Under the pieces are notes generated by a model. The model was given only the letters and a program-made list of their open reading frames with translations. It ran no database searches and was not told where the DNA came from. This document shows positions 7,705 to 16,595 of a stretch of DNA of 64,000 nucleotides, piece after piece. The position numbers were made by a program, and so were the translations under genes. This DNA comes from Clostridiaceae bacterium BRH_c20a. GTDB lineage: Bacteria; Bacillota; Peptococcia; Peptococcales; BICA1-8. Each line of letters opens with the position of its first letter. Position 1 is the stretch's first letter. The stretch is taken from NCBI GenBank assembly GCA_000961765.1, contig LADT01000090.1:79224-143223 (forward strand), written 5' to 3'.

Positions 7705-9144
7705 ATGATAAAATTAAAAAAAATTACAAAGGTAGTAAAAAAAATGCAAAAGGCACCAATTATTGAAAGAATAGTTGATTATCTTAATACAAACCCCATT
7801 TCCTGCCATACTCCAGGTCATAAAGGTGGACAATTTATTCCTCCGCCGTTAAACGGGAAATGGCCGCGAGAAGTGTGGCAGTATGATGTTACAGAGATTG
7901 TAAATTTGGACAATCTCCATTATCCTACGGGCTGTATCAAGGAAGCTCAGAACAATATTGCCGACTTGGTTAATGCAAAGGCATCATACTTTTTAGTCAA
8001 CGGAACCAGTGTGGGTATCCAGGCCGCTATTTTAGCATTAGCTTATAATAGCCCTATATTTGTACCGAGGAATGTCCATAAGTCGATTTATAATGCAATT
8101 GTTTTGGCTAATGCTGAGCCCATATATTTACCTATAGCTTTTGATGAAAATATAGGTATCCCATTGGGGTTAGAAGTAGAGATTTTAAAAAAGTACATTA
8201 AAAAACACCCTCAATGTAAAACAATAGTTATTACCAATCCAACATATCAAGGGATTAGCTATAAAATTCAGGAAATAGTAGATCTAGCCTTAGCTAATGG
8301 TTTTAAAATAATTTGCGATGAAGCCCATGGCTCTCATTTTTTCCTTCATAGTGAATTGCCCCCTTCAGCATTAAGCTTAGGAGCCCATATTGTTGTCCAG
8401 AGCTGGCATAAAACCCTGCCTGTTTTAACCCAGGCCAGTATCTTGCATTTGGGGCATAATTATACCGGTCCTGACATAGCCCATTATTTAAATTTACTGC
8501 AGACTACCTCGCCCTCATATCTTTTAATGGCATCTTTAGACAGTTGTCAAGCTTTTTTAAGAGCAGAAGCTAAGGATATTCTGACACTAGCGGTTAAAAA
8601 AATCCGCTCCTATCAAGAGCGTATATCTCTATTGGATAACTTAGAGCTATATAAAACTAAGAATAATCTGCAAATGGACCCCTTTAAACTCTGCCTGAGC
8701 TCCCCTAAGGTTAGTGGCTTGGAGCTAGCTAAACTCTTAAGGGAAAAGTATCAGATATATGCAGAAATGGCTGAAGAAAACTATTGTTTATTACTTTTAG
8801 GTATTGTAATTAATGACATGACTATGTATAAATTAGAGGAGAGCTTAATTGACCTTAATGGGTATTTAGATGACTTACCAAAGAGCTATAAACCTACTAC
8901 CAGAGATAAGATCCTAATTCCTACTGCAAAAATGCTTTTGCGGGAAGCCTTTTTTTCCACAAAAGAAAAAGTTAGCTTAGATAGTGCCTTAGGGAGAATA
9001 TGTGGAGATTATATTATCAAGTATCCGCCTGGGATACCTTTGTTAGTGCCAGGTGAGGTTATCGATGAGAGTGTTCTTAATATCTTAAAAAAACCGGGTG
9101 AAGGTCATAAGATTGAGGATCATATAACTGTTGTTCAAGAATAG
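7705..9144 (+). CDS. Orn/Lys/Arg decarboxylase-family PLP enzyme (YaaO-like)
   Basis: A 479-residue PLP-dependent fold-type I protein of the family that includes ornithine, lysine and arginine decarboxylases and Bacillus YaaO. It has the N-terminal CHTPGHKGG motif, DEAHGSH for PLP contact and the probable Schiff-base lysine in SWHKTLPVLTQ. The shorter C-terminal domain fits the family usually annotated aminotransferase class I/II or arginine decarboxylase; the substrate cannot be decided. Two starts are possible, ATG 7705 (AGGA ahead) and ATG 7744, where homology to the family begins. It precedes darA, but the usual tmk is missing between them. Confidence 0.85.
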   Translation: MIKLKKITKVVKKMQKAPIIERIVDYLNTNPISCHTPGHKGGQFIPPPLNGKWPREVWQYDVTEIVNLDNLHYPTGCIKEAQNNIADLVNAKASYFLVNGTSVGIQAAILALAYNSPIFVPRNVHKSIYNAIVLANAEPIYLPIAFDENIGIPLGLEVEILKKYIKKHPQCKTIVITNPTYQGISYKIQEIVDLALANGFKIICDEAHGSHFFLHSELPPSALSLGAHIVVQSWHKTLPVLTQASILHLGHNYTGPDIAHYLNLLQTTSPSYLLMASLDSCQAFLRAEAKDILTLAVKKIRSYQERISLLDNLELYKTKNNLQMDPFKLCLSSPKVSGLELAKLLREKYQIYAEMAEENYCLLLLGIVINDMTMYKLEESLIDLNGYLDDLPKSYKPTTRDKILIPTAKMLLREAFFSTKEKVSLDSALGRICGDYIIKYPPGIPLLVPGEVIDESVLNILKKPGEGHKIEDHITVVQE

Positions 9145-9172
9145 ACGAATATGCGCTTTGGGGGGATTTGAA

Positions 9173-9502
9173 ATGAAGCTGGTTATTGCCGTTGTCCAAG
9201 ATTCTAATGCGCCATCTTTATTGGAAAACCTAGTAGAACACGGCTTTAGGGCTACTAAGCTTGCTAGTACTGGAGGCTTTCTTAAAAGGGGCAATACAAC
9301 AATTTTTGCAGGTGTAGAAAATGAAAAGGTACCAGAAATAATTAAGGTAATTAAAGAGAAATGCTGTATTACCCAGCAGGTATTAACACCTGCAATTTCT
9401 CCTGGGGGCCCCATCGAGGCCTATCTACCACCTTTAATAGATATTCCTGTTAGTGGTGCAAATGTTTTTGTCATTGATGTTGAACAATATATAAAGGTGT
9501 GA
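9173..9502 (+). CDS. darA: PII-like cyclic-di-AMP receptor DarA (YaaQ/PstA)
   Basis: The 109-residue protein belongs to the DUF970/YaaQ family. Its Bacillus, Listeria and Staphylococcus members are PII-like trimers that bind cyclic-di-AMP. The conserved opening MKLVIAVVQDSNAPSLLENL, the loop ATKLASTGGFLKRGNTT and the C-terminal GANVFVIDV are intact. ATG 9173 is preferred, with GGGGGGATTTG just ahead; an upstream in-frame start at 9131 overlaps the previous gene. It lies 28 bases after the decarboxylase gene and four bases ahead of yaaR. A target of the signal is not visible. Confidence 0.9.
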   Translation: MKLVIAVVQDSNAPSLLENLVEHGFRATKLASTGGFLKRGNTTIFAGVENEKVPEIIKVIKEKCCITQQVLTPAISPGGPIEAYLPPLIDIPVSGANVFVIDVEQYIKV

Positions 9503-9506
9503 GAAG

Positions 9507-9950
9507 ATGAAAATTACATCTGTGAGTCAAAGGGAAAATCTAGTAGTAAGCAGTGAAAAGGGGATAAAAGTAGGCAATGAACAGATTGATTTTGCTAAAG
9601 CCTTAGATGAAGTCAACCATAGAGAGTACAAGGAAGATTTGCATAAATTAATAGCAGAAGTGGATAAAATGTCTAAAAAGCTTGCCCATTCTTGCACCTT
9701 AAATGATTTAAAGAATTATAAAAGGGCAGTACAGAATTTTCTTAAAAGGACAATTAAAGTTGCCTATGAAGCACAAGATGAATCTAGCTGGGACCGCATG
9801 GGTAGACAGAAGCTCTACGTCTTGGTTAAGAAAGTTGATGAAAACTTAGAAGAGTTGTCTCGACAGGTTCTAAGCGAGCAAACTGATTCATTGAATATCT
9901 TAGACAAGTTAGATGAAATTCGGGGCTTGTTGGTTGATATGTATCTGTAG
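9507..9950 (+). CDS. yaaR: YaaR family protein (DUF327)
   Basis: A 147-residue, largely helical cytoplasmic protein of the DUF327/YaaR family, always found between darA and holB in Firmicutes; its function is unknown. Family hallmarks are KALDEVNHREYKEDLHKLI near residue 30 and the C-terminal segment LDKLDEIRGLLVDMYL. It follows darA by four bases and so is translationally close. Homologues are sporulation-neutral in published screens as far as I know, so no role is proposed. Confidence 0.88.
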   Translation: MKITSVSQRENLVVSSEKGIKVGNEQIDFAKALDEVNHREYKEDLHKLIAEVDKMSKKLAHSCTLNDLKNYKRAVQNFLKRTIKVAYEAQDESSWDRMGRQKLYVLVKKVDENLEELSRQVLSEQTDSLNILDKLDEIRGLLVDMYL

Positions 9951-10315
9951 TGACTGGTTTGTGGGCAATTTATAGGGTTGCGTGACCAGTGCTCGGTGAC
10001 CAGTGTCCAGTGAGGCAGAAAATATTGGGTAAAATTATTGGGTCTGACAGTACTTTGGGGGCATTTTATTGCGTCTGACACAGGCATTGAATGCTTGGCG
10101 TTGCCCGCACCACTATTAAAGAAAGCATTCCTGTCATTCTGAACATAGTGAAGAATCTTAATATCCTTCCGTCGTTCCTCCCTCAGGATGACACAGCAAA
10201 ATCAGTAGCTTTCATAGGCAATGATACTTCAGATGTTTTTCTGTAGCACTGTAGCACTGTAGCACTAACATCCAGTATGGCCTATGAGCCTTCGCACTAA
10301 CATCCAGTATAGCTA
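9951..10315. repeat. Mosaic intergenic repeat, copy 2
   Basis: About 365 bases without a gene. It starts with GTGACTGGT, then a GGGTTGCGTGACCAGTGCTCGG module with CCAGTGTCCAGTG (9974-10012), TTGGGTCTGACAGTACTT and TTGCGTCTGACACAGGCA (about 10039-10086), a GTCATTCTGAACATAGTGAAG block (10132-10153), CCTCAGGATGACAC (about 10180-10194), and three tandem CTGTAGCA units followed by ACATCCAGTATGGCCTATGAGCC (10250-10290). It separates yaaR from holB. The piece at 10160-10225 reappears inverted at 49871-49937. Confidence 0.8.
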
Positions 10316-10339
10316 GTAAGTAAAAAAGAGGGTGAGATT

Positions 10340-11323
10340 GTGGGATTTGCAGAAATCAAAGGCCAAGACACAGCAGTACAAATTTTAAAAAAAAGCATCC
10401 TGGGTAATCATATTAGCCATGCCTATATTTTTCAAGGTATAGAGGGTGTTGGTAAAAAAACTACTGCTTTAGCTTTGGCACAGGCTTTAAATTGTTTAAA
10501 TTTTGATACTTCTTTGGGAGGAGCCTGTGGAGAATGCTTAGGCTGTATAAAAGTAGAAAATGGGAACCATCCTGATCTCCATATAATTATACCTGAGAAA
10601 TATGTAATAAAAATTGATCAGATTCGCAGTTTGAAAAGCAAAGTATTTTATAAGTGTTATGAAGGTAGGAAAAAAGTAATTATTTTTGACGATGCCCATA
10701 ATTTAACTATAGAGGCAAGCAATAGCTTGCTAAAAGTTTTAGAAGAACCACCTCAAGACACGGTATTTATTTTAGTTTCTTCAGAACCGGGAAAACTACC
10801 TGACACGATAATATCCCGTTGTCAGCAGATACAATTTCAGCCTCTCTCTGTCTATACTATAAAGGAGCACCTAATAAAGGAAAACCCGGAAAAAATTTCC
10901 CAGATAAGCTTAGCAGCATCTCTAGCAGGTGGATCCCTTGCAAAAGCAGAAGAACTACTAGCAGAAGGGGAAGTTTTAGAAAATAGGCAGGAAACAATTA
11001 ACTTTGTAAAAAAGCTTTTTGAGCTATCCTTTAGTGATATTATTATCTGGTGTGAAAAGTGGGATAGGGAAAAGAAAAAGGTAAAAACTATCTTAGAAAT
11101 AATTCAACTTTGGTATCGGGACCTTTTAGTATTTCGTACTACAGGAAGAGAGGAAATACTAATAAATCAGGACCATGTGGCTGATATTAAAAATAGCCAA
11201 CATACTTTAATAAATATTAATTATGCTTTATTATTAATAAATGAGAGCATTAAGAACCTCGAATCTAATGTTAGCCCCAGATTAGTATTAGAAGTATTTT
11301 TCATGAAGCTTAAGATAAAGTAA
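10340..11323 (+). CDS. holB: DNA polymerase III subunit delta'
   Basis: Delta' is the stator of the clamp loader. The 327-residue product has an AAA+ fold with a Walker A motif GIEGVGKKT at about residues 33-41, a cysteine cluster (CGECLGC near 61-67) and LLKVLEEPP followed by the SRC motif. GTG 10340 has GGGTGAG ahead. It follows the darA-yaaR-(repeat) region and precedes ricT as in Bacillus. The C-terminal domain is low in conservation but the length is normal for the family. Confidence 0.95.
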   Translation: MGFAEIKGQDTAVQILKKSILGNHISHAYIFQGIEGVGKKTTALALAQALNCLNFDTSLGGACGECLGCIKVENGNHPDLHIIIPEKYVIKIDQIRSLKSKVFYKCYEGRKKVIIFDDAHNLTIEASNSLLKVLEEPPQDTVFILVSSEPGKLPDTIISRCQQIQFQPLSVYTIKEHLIKENPEKISQISLAASLAGGSLAKAEELLAEGEVLENRQETINFVKKLFELSFSDIIIWCEKWDREKKKVKTILEIIQLWYRDLLVFRTTGREEILINQDHVADIKNSQHTLININYALLLINESIKNLESNVSPRLVLEVFFMKLKIK

Positions 11324-11467
11324 GACTTGAATTCAGATGGAGTTTTAACTCCACCTGAACCTTATGTCGCACTTATTTCGAGACTTGGCGGCACTTATCT
11401 CTCACTTATAGAAGTGGGAGTCTTAGTAACGCCGTTGAGATAAATTGAACAAGAAAGGGGACTTTCC
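11324..11467. other. Hairpin-rich spacer before ricT
   Basis: This gap contains an inverted repeat TTCAGATGGAGTT/AACTCCACCTGAA (about 11330-11358) and a second weaker structure with GGCG...CGCC arms (about 11385-11435). Neither has a long T-run, so they are not clear terminators. No coding signal is seen. Confidence 0.4.
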
Positions 11468-12202
11468 ATGCCGACTGTGATAGGCGTGCGTTTTAAACCG
11501 GCAGGAAAAATATATTATTTTGATCCTGACAAGCATGAAATAAACTTTAATGACAAAGTAATTGTTGAAACTGCTAGAGGTATAGAATTTGGTCACGTTG
11601 TTGTTGCACCTAAAGAAATAACTGAGGAAGAGGTTATTCAGCCTCTAAAGAAAGTGCTGCGGGTAGCAACTGAAGAAGATAATGAGCAGGTTAAAATTAA
11701 TGAGGAGAAAGAAAATGAAGCATTAAGAACTTGCCAAGATAAAATAAATGAACATCAGCTTCCTATGAAATTAATCGAGGTCGAGTACACTTTCGATAAC
11801 AGTAAGATTATTTTTTTCTTTACTGCTGAGGGCAGAGTTGACTTTAGGGAACTAGTTAAGGATTTAGCATCAATTTTTCGAACCCGTATTGAATTACGGC
11901 AAATTGGTGTTCGGGATGAGGCAAAGATGCTAGGAGGTATTGGGGCCTGTGGACGAGTTTTATGCTGCCACAGCTTTTTAGGTGATTTTGAACCTGTTTC
12001 CATAAAAATGGCAAAGGAACAACACCTTTCTTTAAATCCCGCGAAAATTTCGGGTATTTGTGGCAGATTAATGTGCTGTCTTAAATATGAGAATGATGTC
12101 TACATGGAATGCAATAAAGGCTGTAATAAGAGGGCTCCTCAGGCTGAGATCAAAATAGAAGACTATGAGGGCGATTTTGATTTGACCAAACTGGAAGATT
12201 AG
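11468..12202 (+). CDS. ricT: RicT/YaaT (PSP1 domain) RNA-processing regulator
   Basis: RicT (YaaT) is part of the RicA-RicF-RicT iron-sulfur complex, which stimulates RNase Y cleavage and affects sporulation and competence in Bacillus. The 244-residue product carries the PSP1 core and two cysteine signatures CGRVLCC near residues 160-166 and CGRLMCC near 197-203, plus a cysteine near CNKGC. ATG 11468 follows AAAGGGGACTTTCC. It is the holB-downstream gene in the conserved order. Slightly shorter than B. subtilis YaaT at the C-terminus. Confidence 0.92.
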   Translation: MPTVIGVRFKPAGKIYYFDPDKHEINFNDKVIVETARGIEFGHVVVAPKEITEEEVIQPLKKVLRVATEEDNEQVKINEEKENEALRTCQDKINEHQLPMKLIEVEYTFDNSKIIFFFTAEGRVDFRELVKDLASIFRTRIELRQIGVRDEAKMLGGIGACGRVLCCHSFLGDFEPVSIKMAKEQHLSLNPAKISGICGRLMCCLKYENDVYMECNKGCNKRAPQAEIKIEDYEGDFDLTKLED

Positions 12203-12233
12203 AAGATTTTTTTGGATATCGGGGGGATAGGGA

Positions 12234-12539
12234 GTGAAGCTCACAGAAAAGCTTATCCAACTGGAAAGTGAACTTACCAAAATTATTGATGAATTTAAAA
12301 CCCTGAAAATGCAGGCTTATATGCTAGAGGAAGAAAATCAAAAGCTCAAAATGGAATTATGTCAATATCCTGAGGAAAAAAAGAAGGCTGTTGAGGATAA
12401 TGCCCAACGAATTCTTGGGGAAGGTCACGATAATCTGGCCAGGCTTTATAACGAGGGTTTTCATATTTGCCATTTGCATTTTGGGCAAACTCGGCGGGGT
12501 GACTGCTTATTTTGCATGGGTTTTTTAAGAAAGATGTGA
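12234..12539 (+). CDS. yabA: DNA replication initiation control protein YabA
   Basis: YabA restrains DnaA at the origin by bridging it to the sliding clamp. The 101-residue product has an N-terminal leucine-rich coiled coil (residues 1-45) and a C-terminal zinc-binding tail [21 protein letters not shown] 12234 lies behind GGGGGGATAGGGA. The gene is embedded in the conserved ricT-yabA-trmN6-rsmI run, and its sequence is close to full length for the family. Confidence 0.92.
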   Translation: MKLTEKLIQLESELTKIIDEFKTLKMQAYMLEEENQKLKMELCQYPEEKKKAVEDNAQRILGEGHDNLARLYNEGFHICHLHFGQTRRGDCLFCMGFLRKM

Positions 12540-12545
12540 TTAAGC

Positions 12546-13292
12546 TTGGTTGACGTAAGGGAAAATGAGAGCATAGATGAATTAATCCTTGGGGGATTAA
12601 AAATAATCCAAAAAACCGGCGGTTTTCGGTTTTCTCTTGATGCTGTTTTGTTAGCCCACTTTGCAACGGTAAAAAAAGGGTATAAGGTTATTGACTTGGG
12701 GACAGGGACCGGTGTAATTCCCCTGATTCTTACTACTAGGGCCCTTGAATTGAATATAACCGGTGTGGAAATTCAAGAAGAAGTTGCTCAAAGAGCCAAG
12801 CGTAGCTTGGCTTTAAATCAGTTGAAGAATATTAAAATTATAACTGCTGACCTTAGGAATCTAGGTGAGGAGCACTTGGGACATTACGATTTAGTTATTT
12901 CCAATCCTCCCTATTTAACGCTAAACCAGGGCAAGATTAGCCCCAGTGAGGAGATTGCCCTTTCGAGGCATGAGATAAAGTGTAGTCTGGAGGATTTAAT
13001 TAGAAGTGCCCAAAAGTTAATAAAGAACCAAGGAAGGTTTGCTTTAATCCATCGGGCAGAACGGTTGGCTGAGATTATAGCTTACTTAAAGGTATATAAG
13101 CTTGAGCCAAAAAGGATTAGGCTTATCCATCCCTACCTAGCTGAAGCCGCTAATCTAGTTTTAATTGAAGTTATTAAAGGGGCTAAACCAGGGTTAACAG
13201 TACACACCCCTCTGGTAATATATAATGGTGATGGAACTTATACCAAGGAAATCTTAGATTATTATGATGGTGGTGAGACCTGTGGTAACTAA
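12546..13292 (+). CDS. trmN6: tRNA1(Val) (adenine-37-N6)-methyltransferase family (YabB)
   Basis: A SAM-dependent N6-adenine methyltransferase of the TrmN6/YabB family. The 248-residue product has the SAM motif DLGTGTG at about residues 52-58 and the N6-methylase NPPY motif (ISNPPYLT near 119-126). TTG 12546 is the start closest to a plausible site; the family usually begins with a similar short segment. It sits seven bases after yabA and overlaps the start region of rsmI, so translation is probably linked. The Bacillus gene yazA, normally between it and rsmI, is absent. Confidence 0.88.
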   Translation: MVDVRENESIDELILGGLKIIQKTGGFRFSLDAVLLAHFATVKKGYKVIDLGTGTGVIPLILTTRALELNITGVEIQEEVAQRAKRSLALNQLKNIKIITADLRNLGEEHLGHYDLVISNPPYLTLNQGKISPSEEIALSRHEIKCSLEDLIRSAQKLIKNQGRFALIHRAERLAEIIAYLKVYKLEPKRIRLIHPYLAEAANLVLIEVIKGAKPGLTVHTPLVIYNGDGTYTKEILDYYDGGETCGN

Positions 13293-14115
13293 GGGTCGTC
13301 TTTTTTTATGTGCAACTCCTATAGGAAATTTAAAGGATATTACCTTAAGGGTGCTGGAAACTTTACAAGAGGTAGATTTAATTGCCTGTGAGGATACTAG
13401 ACATACCTTAAAGCTTTTAACTCATTTTTCGATCGTAAAACCAGTCACAAGCTATTTTGAACATAACAAAAAGTATAAGGGTGAAAAAATAATTACTAAA
13501 TTGCTGGAGGGTAAAGATGTTGCTCTGGTCTCTGATGCCGGAATGCCTGGTGTATCTGATCCCGGACAGGATCTGGTAGAGGAGTGTATTGCTAATGGCA
13601 TTGAAGTGATTGCCCTTCCGGGACCGGTGGCGGCAATAACAGGTTTGGTTTTATCGGGCCTTTCTACCCAGCGTTTTTGTTTTGAGGGCTTTATCCCCCG
13701 GGTTAAAGGGGAAAAAAGAGCCTTTTTTAAGAAATTAGCTAATGAAGAGAGGACATTAATCTTCTATGAAGCACCCCACCGGTTTTTAGGGACCTTGGAA
13801 ATAATGGGTGAAGTTTTTGGCGATCAGCGACAAATGGCCGCCTGCAGGGAATTAACTAAGAAATTTGAAGAAGTTGTCAGAGGCACTATTTCAGATGTTC
13901 TTAAGCATTTTAATCAGAAGAACATTAAGGGTGAGTTTACAATAGTAGTAGCCGGGGCAGAACCCATCAAAGAGGAAAAGGGGATGGACTGGGCCTTGGC
14001 TAAGGTAGCAGAACTACAATCCCAAGGCCTCACTGCCAAGGAAGCGGTCAAACAAGCAGCCCAAGAAGCAGACATCAGCAAAAGGGAACTTTATGATCAG
14101 GTGATGGTGAAATGA
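13282..14115 (+). CDS. rsmI: 16S rRNA (cytidine-1402-2'-O)-methyltransferase RsmI
   Basis: RsmI methylates the 2'-OH of C1402 in 16S rRNA. The product of about 278-283 residues shows the tetrapyrrole-methylase-like motifs LFLCATPIGNLKD, CEDTRHTLKLL, LVSDAGMPGVSDPG and LPGPVAAITGL, and a C-terminal RsmI-type domain. Its frame overlaps the end of trmN6; starts are possible at ATG 13264 or GTG 13282, and the latter has a GGTGGTGAG site ahead. It is the last conserved gene before the accessory block. Confidence 0.93.
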   Translation: MVTKGRLFLCATPIGNLKDITLRVLETLQEVDLIACEDTRHTLKLLTHFSIVKPVTSYFEHNKKYKGEKIITKLLEGKDVALVSDAGMPGVSDPGQDLVEECIANGIEVIALPGPVAAITGLVLSGLSTQRFCFEGFIPRVKGEKRAFFKKLANEERTLIFYEAPHRFLGTLEIMGEVFGDQRQMAACRELTKKFEEVVRGTISDVLKHFNQKNIKGEFTIVVAGAEPIKEEKGMDWALAKVAELQSQGLTAKEAVKQAAQEADISKRELYDQVMVK

Positions 14116-14116
14116 G

Positions 14117-14137
14117 AAAACAGCCACCGGCTGTTTT
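14117..14137 (+). terminator. Terminator after rsmI
   Basis: The AAAACAGCC/GGCTGTTTT hairpin directly follows the rsmI stop codon and ends in a short T-run. It marks the right end of the conserved operon before the accessory block. Confidence 0.7.
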
Positions 14138-14342
14138 AGGTATCGCTTCGCTAGGTAAAGGTTAAGGTTAATAAAAAAGGTGACGCTATTGTTGAGATGT
14201 CCAGGGATAAAGGTGAAGTAGCGGCGGCCATAGTCGTGACCAAAAAGCCGGAGGATTATGGAGTGATACCCCATGCTTTTATATATTTGCTGGGGCATGC
14301 TGAAAAATCTCGTTATTTTAGGCAGCTCTTTGCATATTTTTT
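14138..14342. other. Repeat module and possible gene remnant at island edge
   Basis: At 14138-14172 there is one inverted GGTATCGCTTCGCTAGG...GGTTAAGGTT module of the dispersed family. After it, roughly 14190-14280, the sequence is richer in GC and could encode MSRDKGEVAAAIVVTKKPED, which looks like a fragment of a real protein, but it runs without homology into AT-rich DNA. I treat it as a possible remnant at the left edge of the inserted block and do not name it. Confidence 0.4.
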
Positions 14343-14639
14343 CTATAATTTTAGGTGCTTTAAAATTATACTTAATAACAAAAGTATAGCTATAGGAGCA
14401 ATCATTGTTCCAATTGACATTAAACCGATAAGTGAAATAAAAGTAAGCAATCCTGCTATAAAATATGCTAGGTCAATTCTATTTTTTAAAATTGATAAGA
14501 GGCCTCCATAAGATAGTAATATAAAAAATACTGCTTCGACTATTTTATTATCTTGGATTTCCATACCATATTCGATAATTAGAAATCCTGAAATAAATGA
14601 GTATATAAAAGCTATATAAGCCAATAATTTACTTATCAT
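14343..14639 (-). CDS. Small membrane protein, three predicted TM segments
   Basis: The 98-residue product is mostly hydrophobic, with helices around residues 5-25, 32-48 and 58-92. AAAGGAG lies ten bases before the ATG on the minus strand, so translation is plausible. It is encoded in the AT-rich accessory block, next to and in the same direction as the secreted protein gene at 14723. I do not recognise a family. It could be an immunity or accessory membrane protein, but nothing in the sequence proves this. Confidence 0.6.
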   Translation of the reverse strand: MISKLLAYIAFIYSFISGFLIIEYGMEIQDNKIVEAVFFILLSYGGLLSILKNRIDLAYFIAGLLTFISLIGLMSIGTMIAPIAILLLLSIILKHLKL

Positions 14640-14722
14640 TAGATTTAACTCCTTTTACATTTCTACAATATAATATTATTAAATGTATTAATAAATGGCA
14701 AAGCTAAAGCTTCGCCATTTAT

Positions 14723-15478
14723 TTAATACGTTGCTAATGTTGTAATTAACAAATCTGCCATATCTCCACTCCAAGTCCAGTACCATAAACCTTCATATCC
14801 AAAATATCCTGAATTTCTGCCTTCGAGAGTAATATAATGATCTACATCAGTTCTTGCATTAGGGTCATTGAAATCATAATTATAAAAACTACTATGCATA
14901 GAACTGCGAACTGTCCTTCCTCCATCAATATATGACAAACCAGTCCATTCTTCAGCATCTACATACCAGTGTGTATTAAAAAAAGAAGGATTAGCTGCCC
15001 ATGTATCCTTATATCTAGATGTTAATGTTGAATATGGGTAGTCTACTGACCACCAAATTTTATGCCATGTTTTACATAATGGTTCATCAACTGGATCTGT
15101 GGTTGTAACAATAACTCCGCCAGAGTAGGAAGTGCTTAAAATAGAAAAATTATTTTGTTCTATATCTTTCTCCTTAATCAGGTTTTCATACTCTTTAAGT
15201 TTTTGATCTTGTACCTTTTCTAGCTTATACTCATTTTTTTCTTTGTCTATAATAATTTTAAATACATCAATTCCTGAATCAACTTTCTTTGTACCTTCCA
15301 CTTTTAATCCTATTTTACTATCTGATAAAATGAGCTCAACATTATCTAAAACACCTTCTGAGTTTTCACTAGGTTTAAGTTTAATAATATTATCTCCTTT
15401 TGCTGCAGCCGGAAAATTCAAGACTAAAAGAAATATTAATGTAAGGCAAAGAAAAACTATTTTGGCATTTGTTTTCAT
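14723..15478 (-). CDS. Secreted hypothetical protein with aromatic-rich C-terminus
   Basis: The 251-residue product has a clear signal peptide (basic start MKTNAK, hydrophobic core to about residue 22, PAAAKG cleavage region). The middle is charged and helical. The C-terminal half from about residue 125 is rich in Trp, Tyr, Ser and Asp (KIWWSVDYPY, SFFNTHWYVDAEEW, YYNYD-like), like a compact secreted beta-domain. GAGAGGAGAG precedes the start. It is likely exported. No named family was recognised. It lies divergent from the ECF sigma pair, with the microsatellite between. Confidence 0.7.
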   Translation of the reverse strand: MKTNAKIVFLCLTLIFLLVLNFPAAAKGDNIIKLKPSENSEGVLDNVELILSDSKIGLKVEGTKKVDSGIDVFKIIIDKEKNEYKLEKVQDQKLKEYENLIKEKDIEQNNFSILSTSYSGGVIVTTTDPVDEPLCKTWHKIWWSVDYPYSTLTSRYKDTWAANPSFFNTHWYVDAEEWTGLSYIDGGRTVRSSMHSSFYNYDFNDPNARTDVDHYITLEGRNSGYFGYEGLWYWTWSGDMADLLITTLATY

Positions 15479-15730
15479 TCTTAATACTCTCCTCTCTTAA
15501 ATATTAAATACTAACTTGGTAAAAAATATCTAAAACATTGGAATCTCCCCCCAAAAATGTCGTTATATCAATAAGATGCTTTTAAAAACTATTTTGTTTC
15601 AAAAAATTAAAATTTTATTGGAAAATATCAAAGAATTTTTTATTAAGATGATGTAAGCTCATTGACTATATATCTATTTAATATGCAAGAATTTTTTTCT
15701 GAATAATTTCTCTCTAGCGTATAATATATA

Positions 15731-15826
15731 GAAGGAAAGAAGGAAAGAAGGAAAGAAGGAAAGAAGGAAAGAAGGAAAGAAGGAAAGAAGGAAAGAAGGA
15801 AAGAAGGAAAGAAGGAAAGAAGGAAA
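15731..15826. repeat. Perfect 12 x 8-bp microsatellite (GAAGGAAA)n
   Basis: Ninety-six bases consist of exactly twelve uninterrupted copies of GAAGGAAA. It sits within the 558-base gap between the divergent secreted-protein gene (start 15478) and the ECF sigma gene (start about 16047). The remainder of that gap is AT-rich with no gene. A perfect, long, octameric tract between divergent promoters is a candidate for slippage-dependent change in promoter geometry. Not a multiple of three, but it lies outside any reading frame. Confidence 0.95.
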
Positions 15827-16046
15827 TGGATATATTGGAGTATCTAATATAAATCTAATAAAAATAGAAATTAGGAAGCGAATATTTGCGAAAGTGATTT
15901 TTATAATACATTCTTTATCTTAATAAAGAAGTCTTTTACATTTATAAATTATTAACATTTAAATAAAAATATTTATAAACAAAGGGATTATATCCAATAT
16001 TGTAGAAATTAGGTAAAAAAGGAAACGGGGAAATCAGGTGCTATTT

Positions 16047-16595
16047 ATGAAAGACAAGTTGGATTTTGATACCCTTTTTAAAATGCATTATAATGATATT
16101 TTACGTTTGGCTTTCTTTATAACAACTGATAGAATTTTAGCTGAAGATGTGGCTCAGGAGGCACTTTTAATTGTATATGATAAACTTCATACCCTTAAAG
16201 ATAAAAGTAAATTTAAATACTGGTTAAACAAGATAGTAATTAATTGTGCTAATCAGGTTTTAAGAAAAAATTCTAAATATATATATACTGAAAATATCGA
16301 ATTTATTAATGATGTTTTAAATGTAGATATAGATAAAAATGACCCTTTATATATAATGGAAGAGAAAGAATTAAATAGGTTTATTTACTCGGCTATTGCT
16401 TCTTTAGGAGATTTAGAAAGAAAAATATTTGTTTTACGTTATTTTGAGAAGTATAGTTTTAAAGAAATTGCTGATACGTTAGAAATAAATGCGAGTACGG
16501 CTAGAACTATAGTTTTCAGGGGTAAAAAATTATTGGAAAATAAATTAGAACAATATTATAATCCAGACCCTAAAGAAATGGGGAATCAAATGTGA
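16047..16595 (+). CDS. ECF-type RNA polymerase sigma factor
   Basis: A 182-185-residue sigma-70 family protein with region 2 at about residues 15-80 (ILRLAFFITTDRILAEDVAQEALLIVY in two parts) and region 4 near 125-170 (LRYFEKYSFKEIADTLEI, then helix-turn-helix). No region 1 or 3, as expected for ECF factors. The start is ATG 16047 behind AGGTG, or GTG 16038. Its stop overlaps the next gene's start (ATGTGA), coupling it to a DUF4367 membrane protein, which is the usual arrangement for a sigma and its anti-sigma. Regulon and signal are unknown. Confidence 0.88.
   Translation: MKDKLDFDTLFKMHYNDILRLAFFITTDRILAEDVAQEALLIVYDKLHTLKDKSKFKYWLNKIVINCANQVLRKNSKYIYTENIEFINDVLNVDIDKNDPLYIMEEKELNRFIYSAIASLGDLERKIFVLRYFEKYSFKEIADTLEINASTARTIVFRGKKLLENKLEQYYNPDPKEMGNQM

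Noticed and set aside
14197..14511. 104-residue plus-strand frame at island edge
   Set aside because: Only the first about 25 residues look protein-like; the rest is antisense to a better-supported minus-strand membrane gene.
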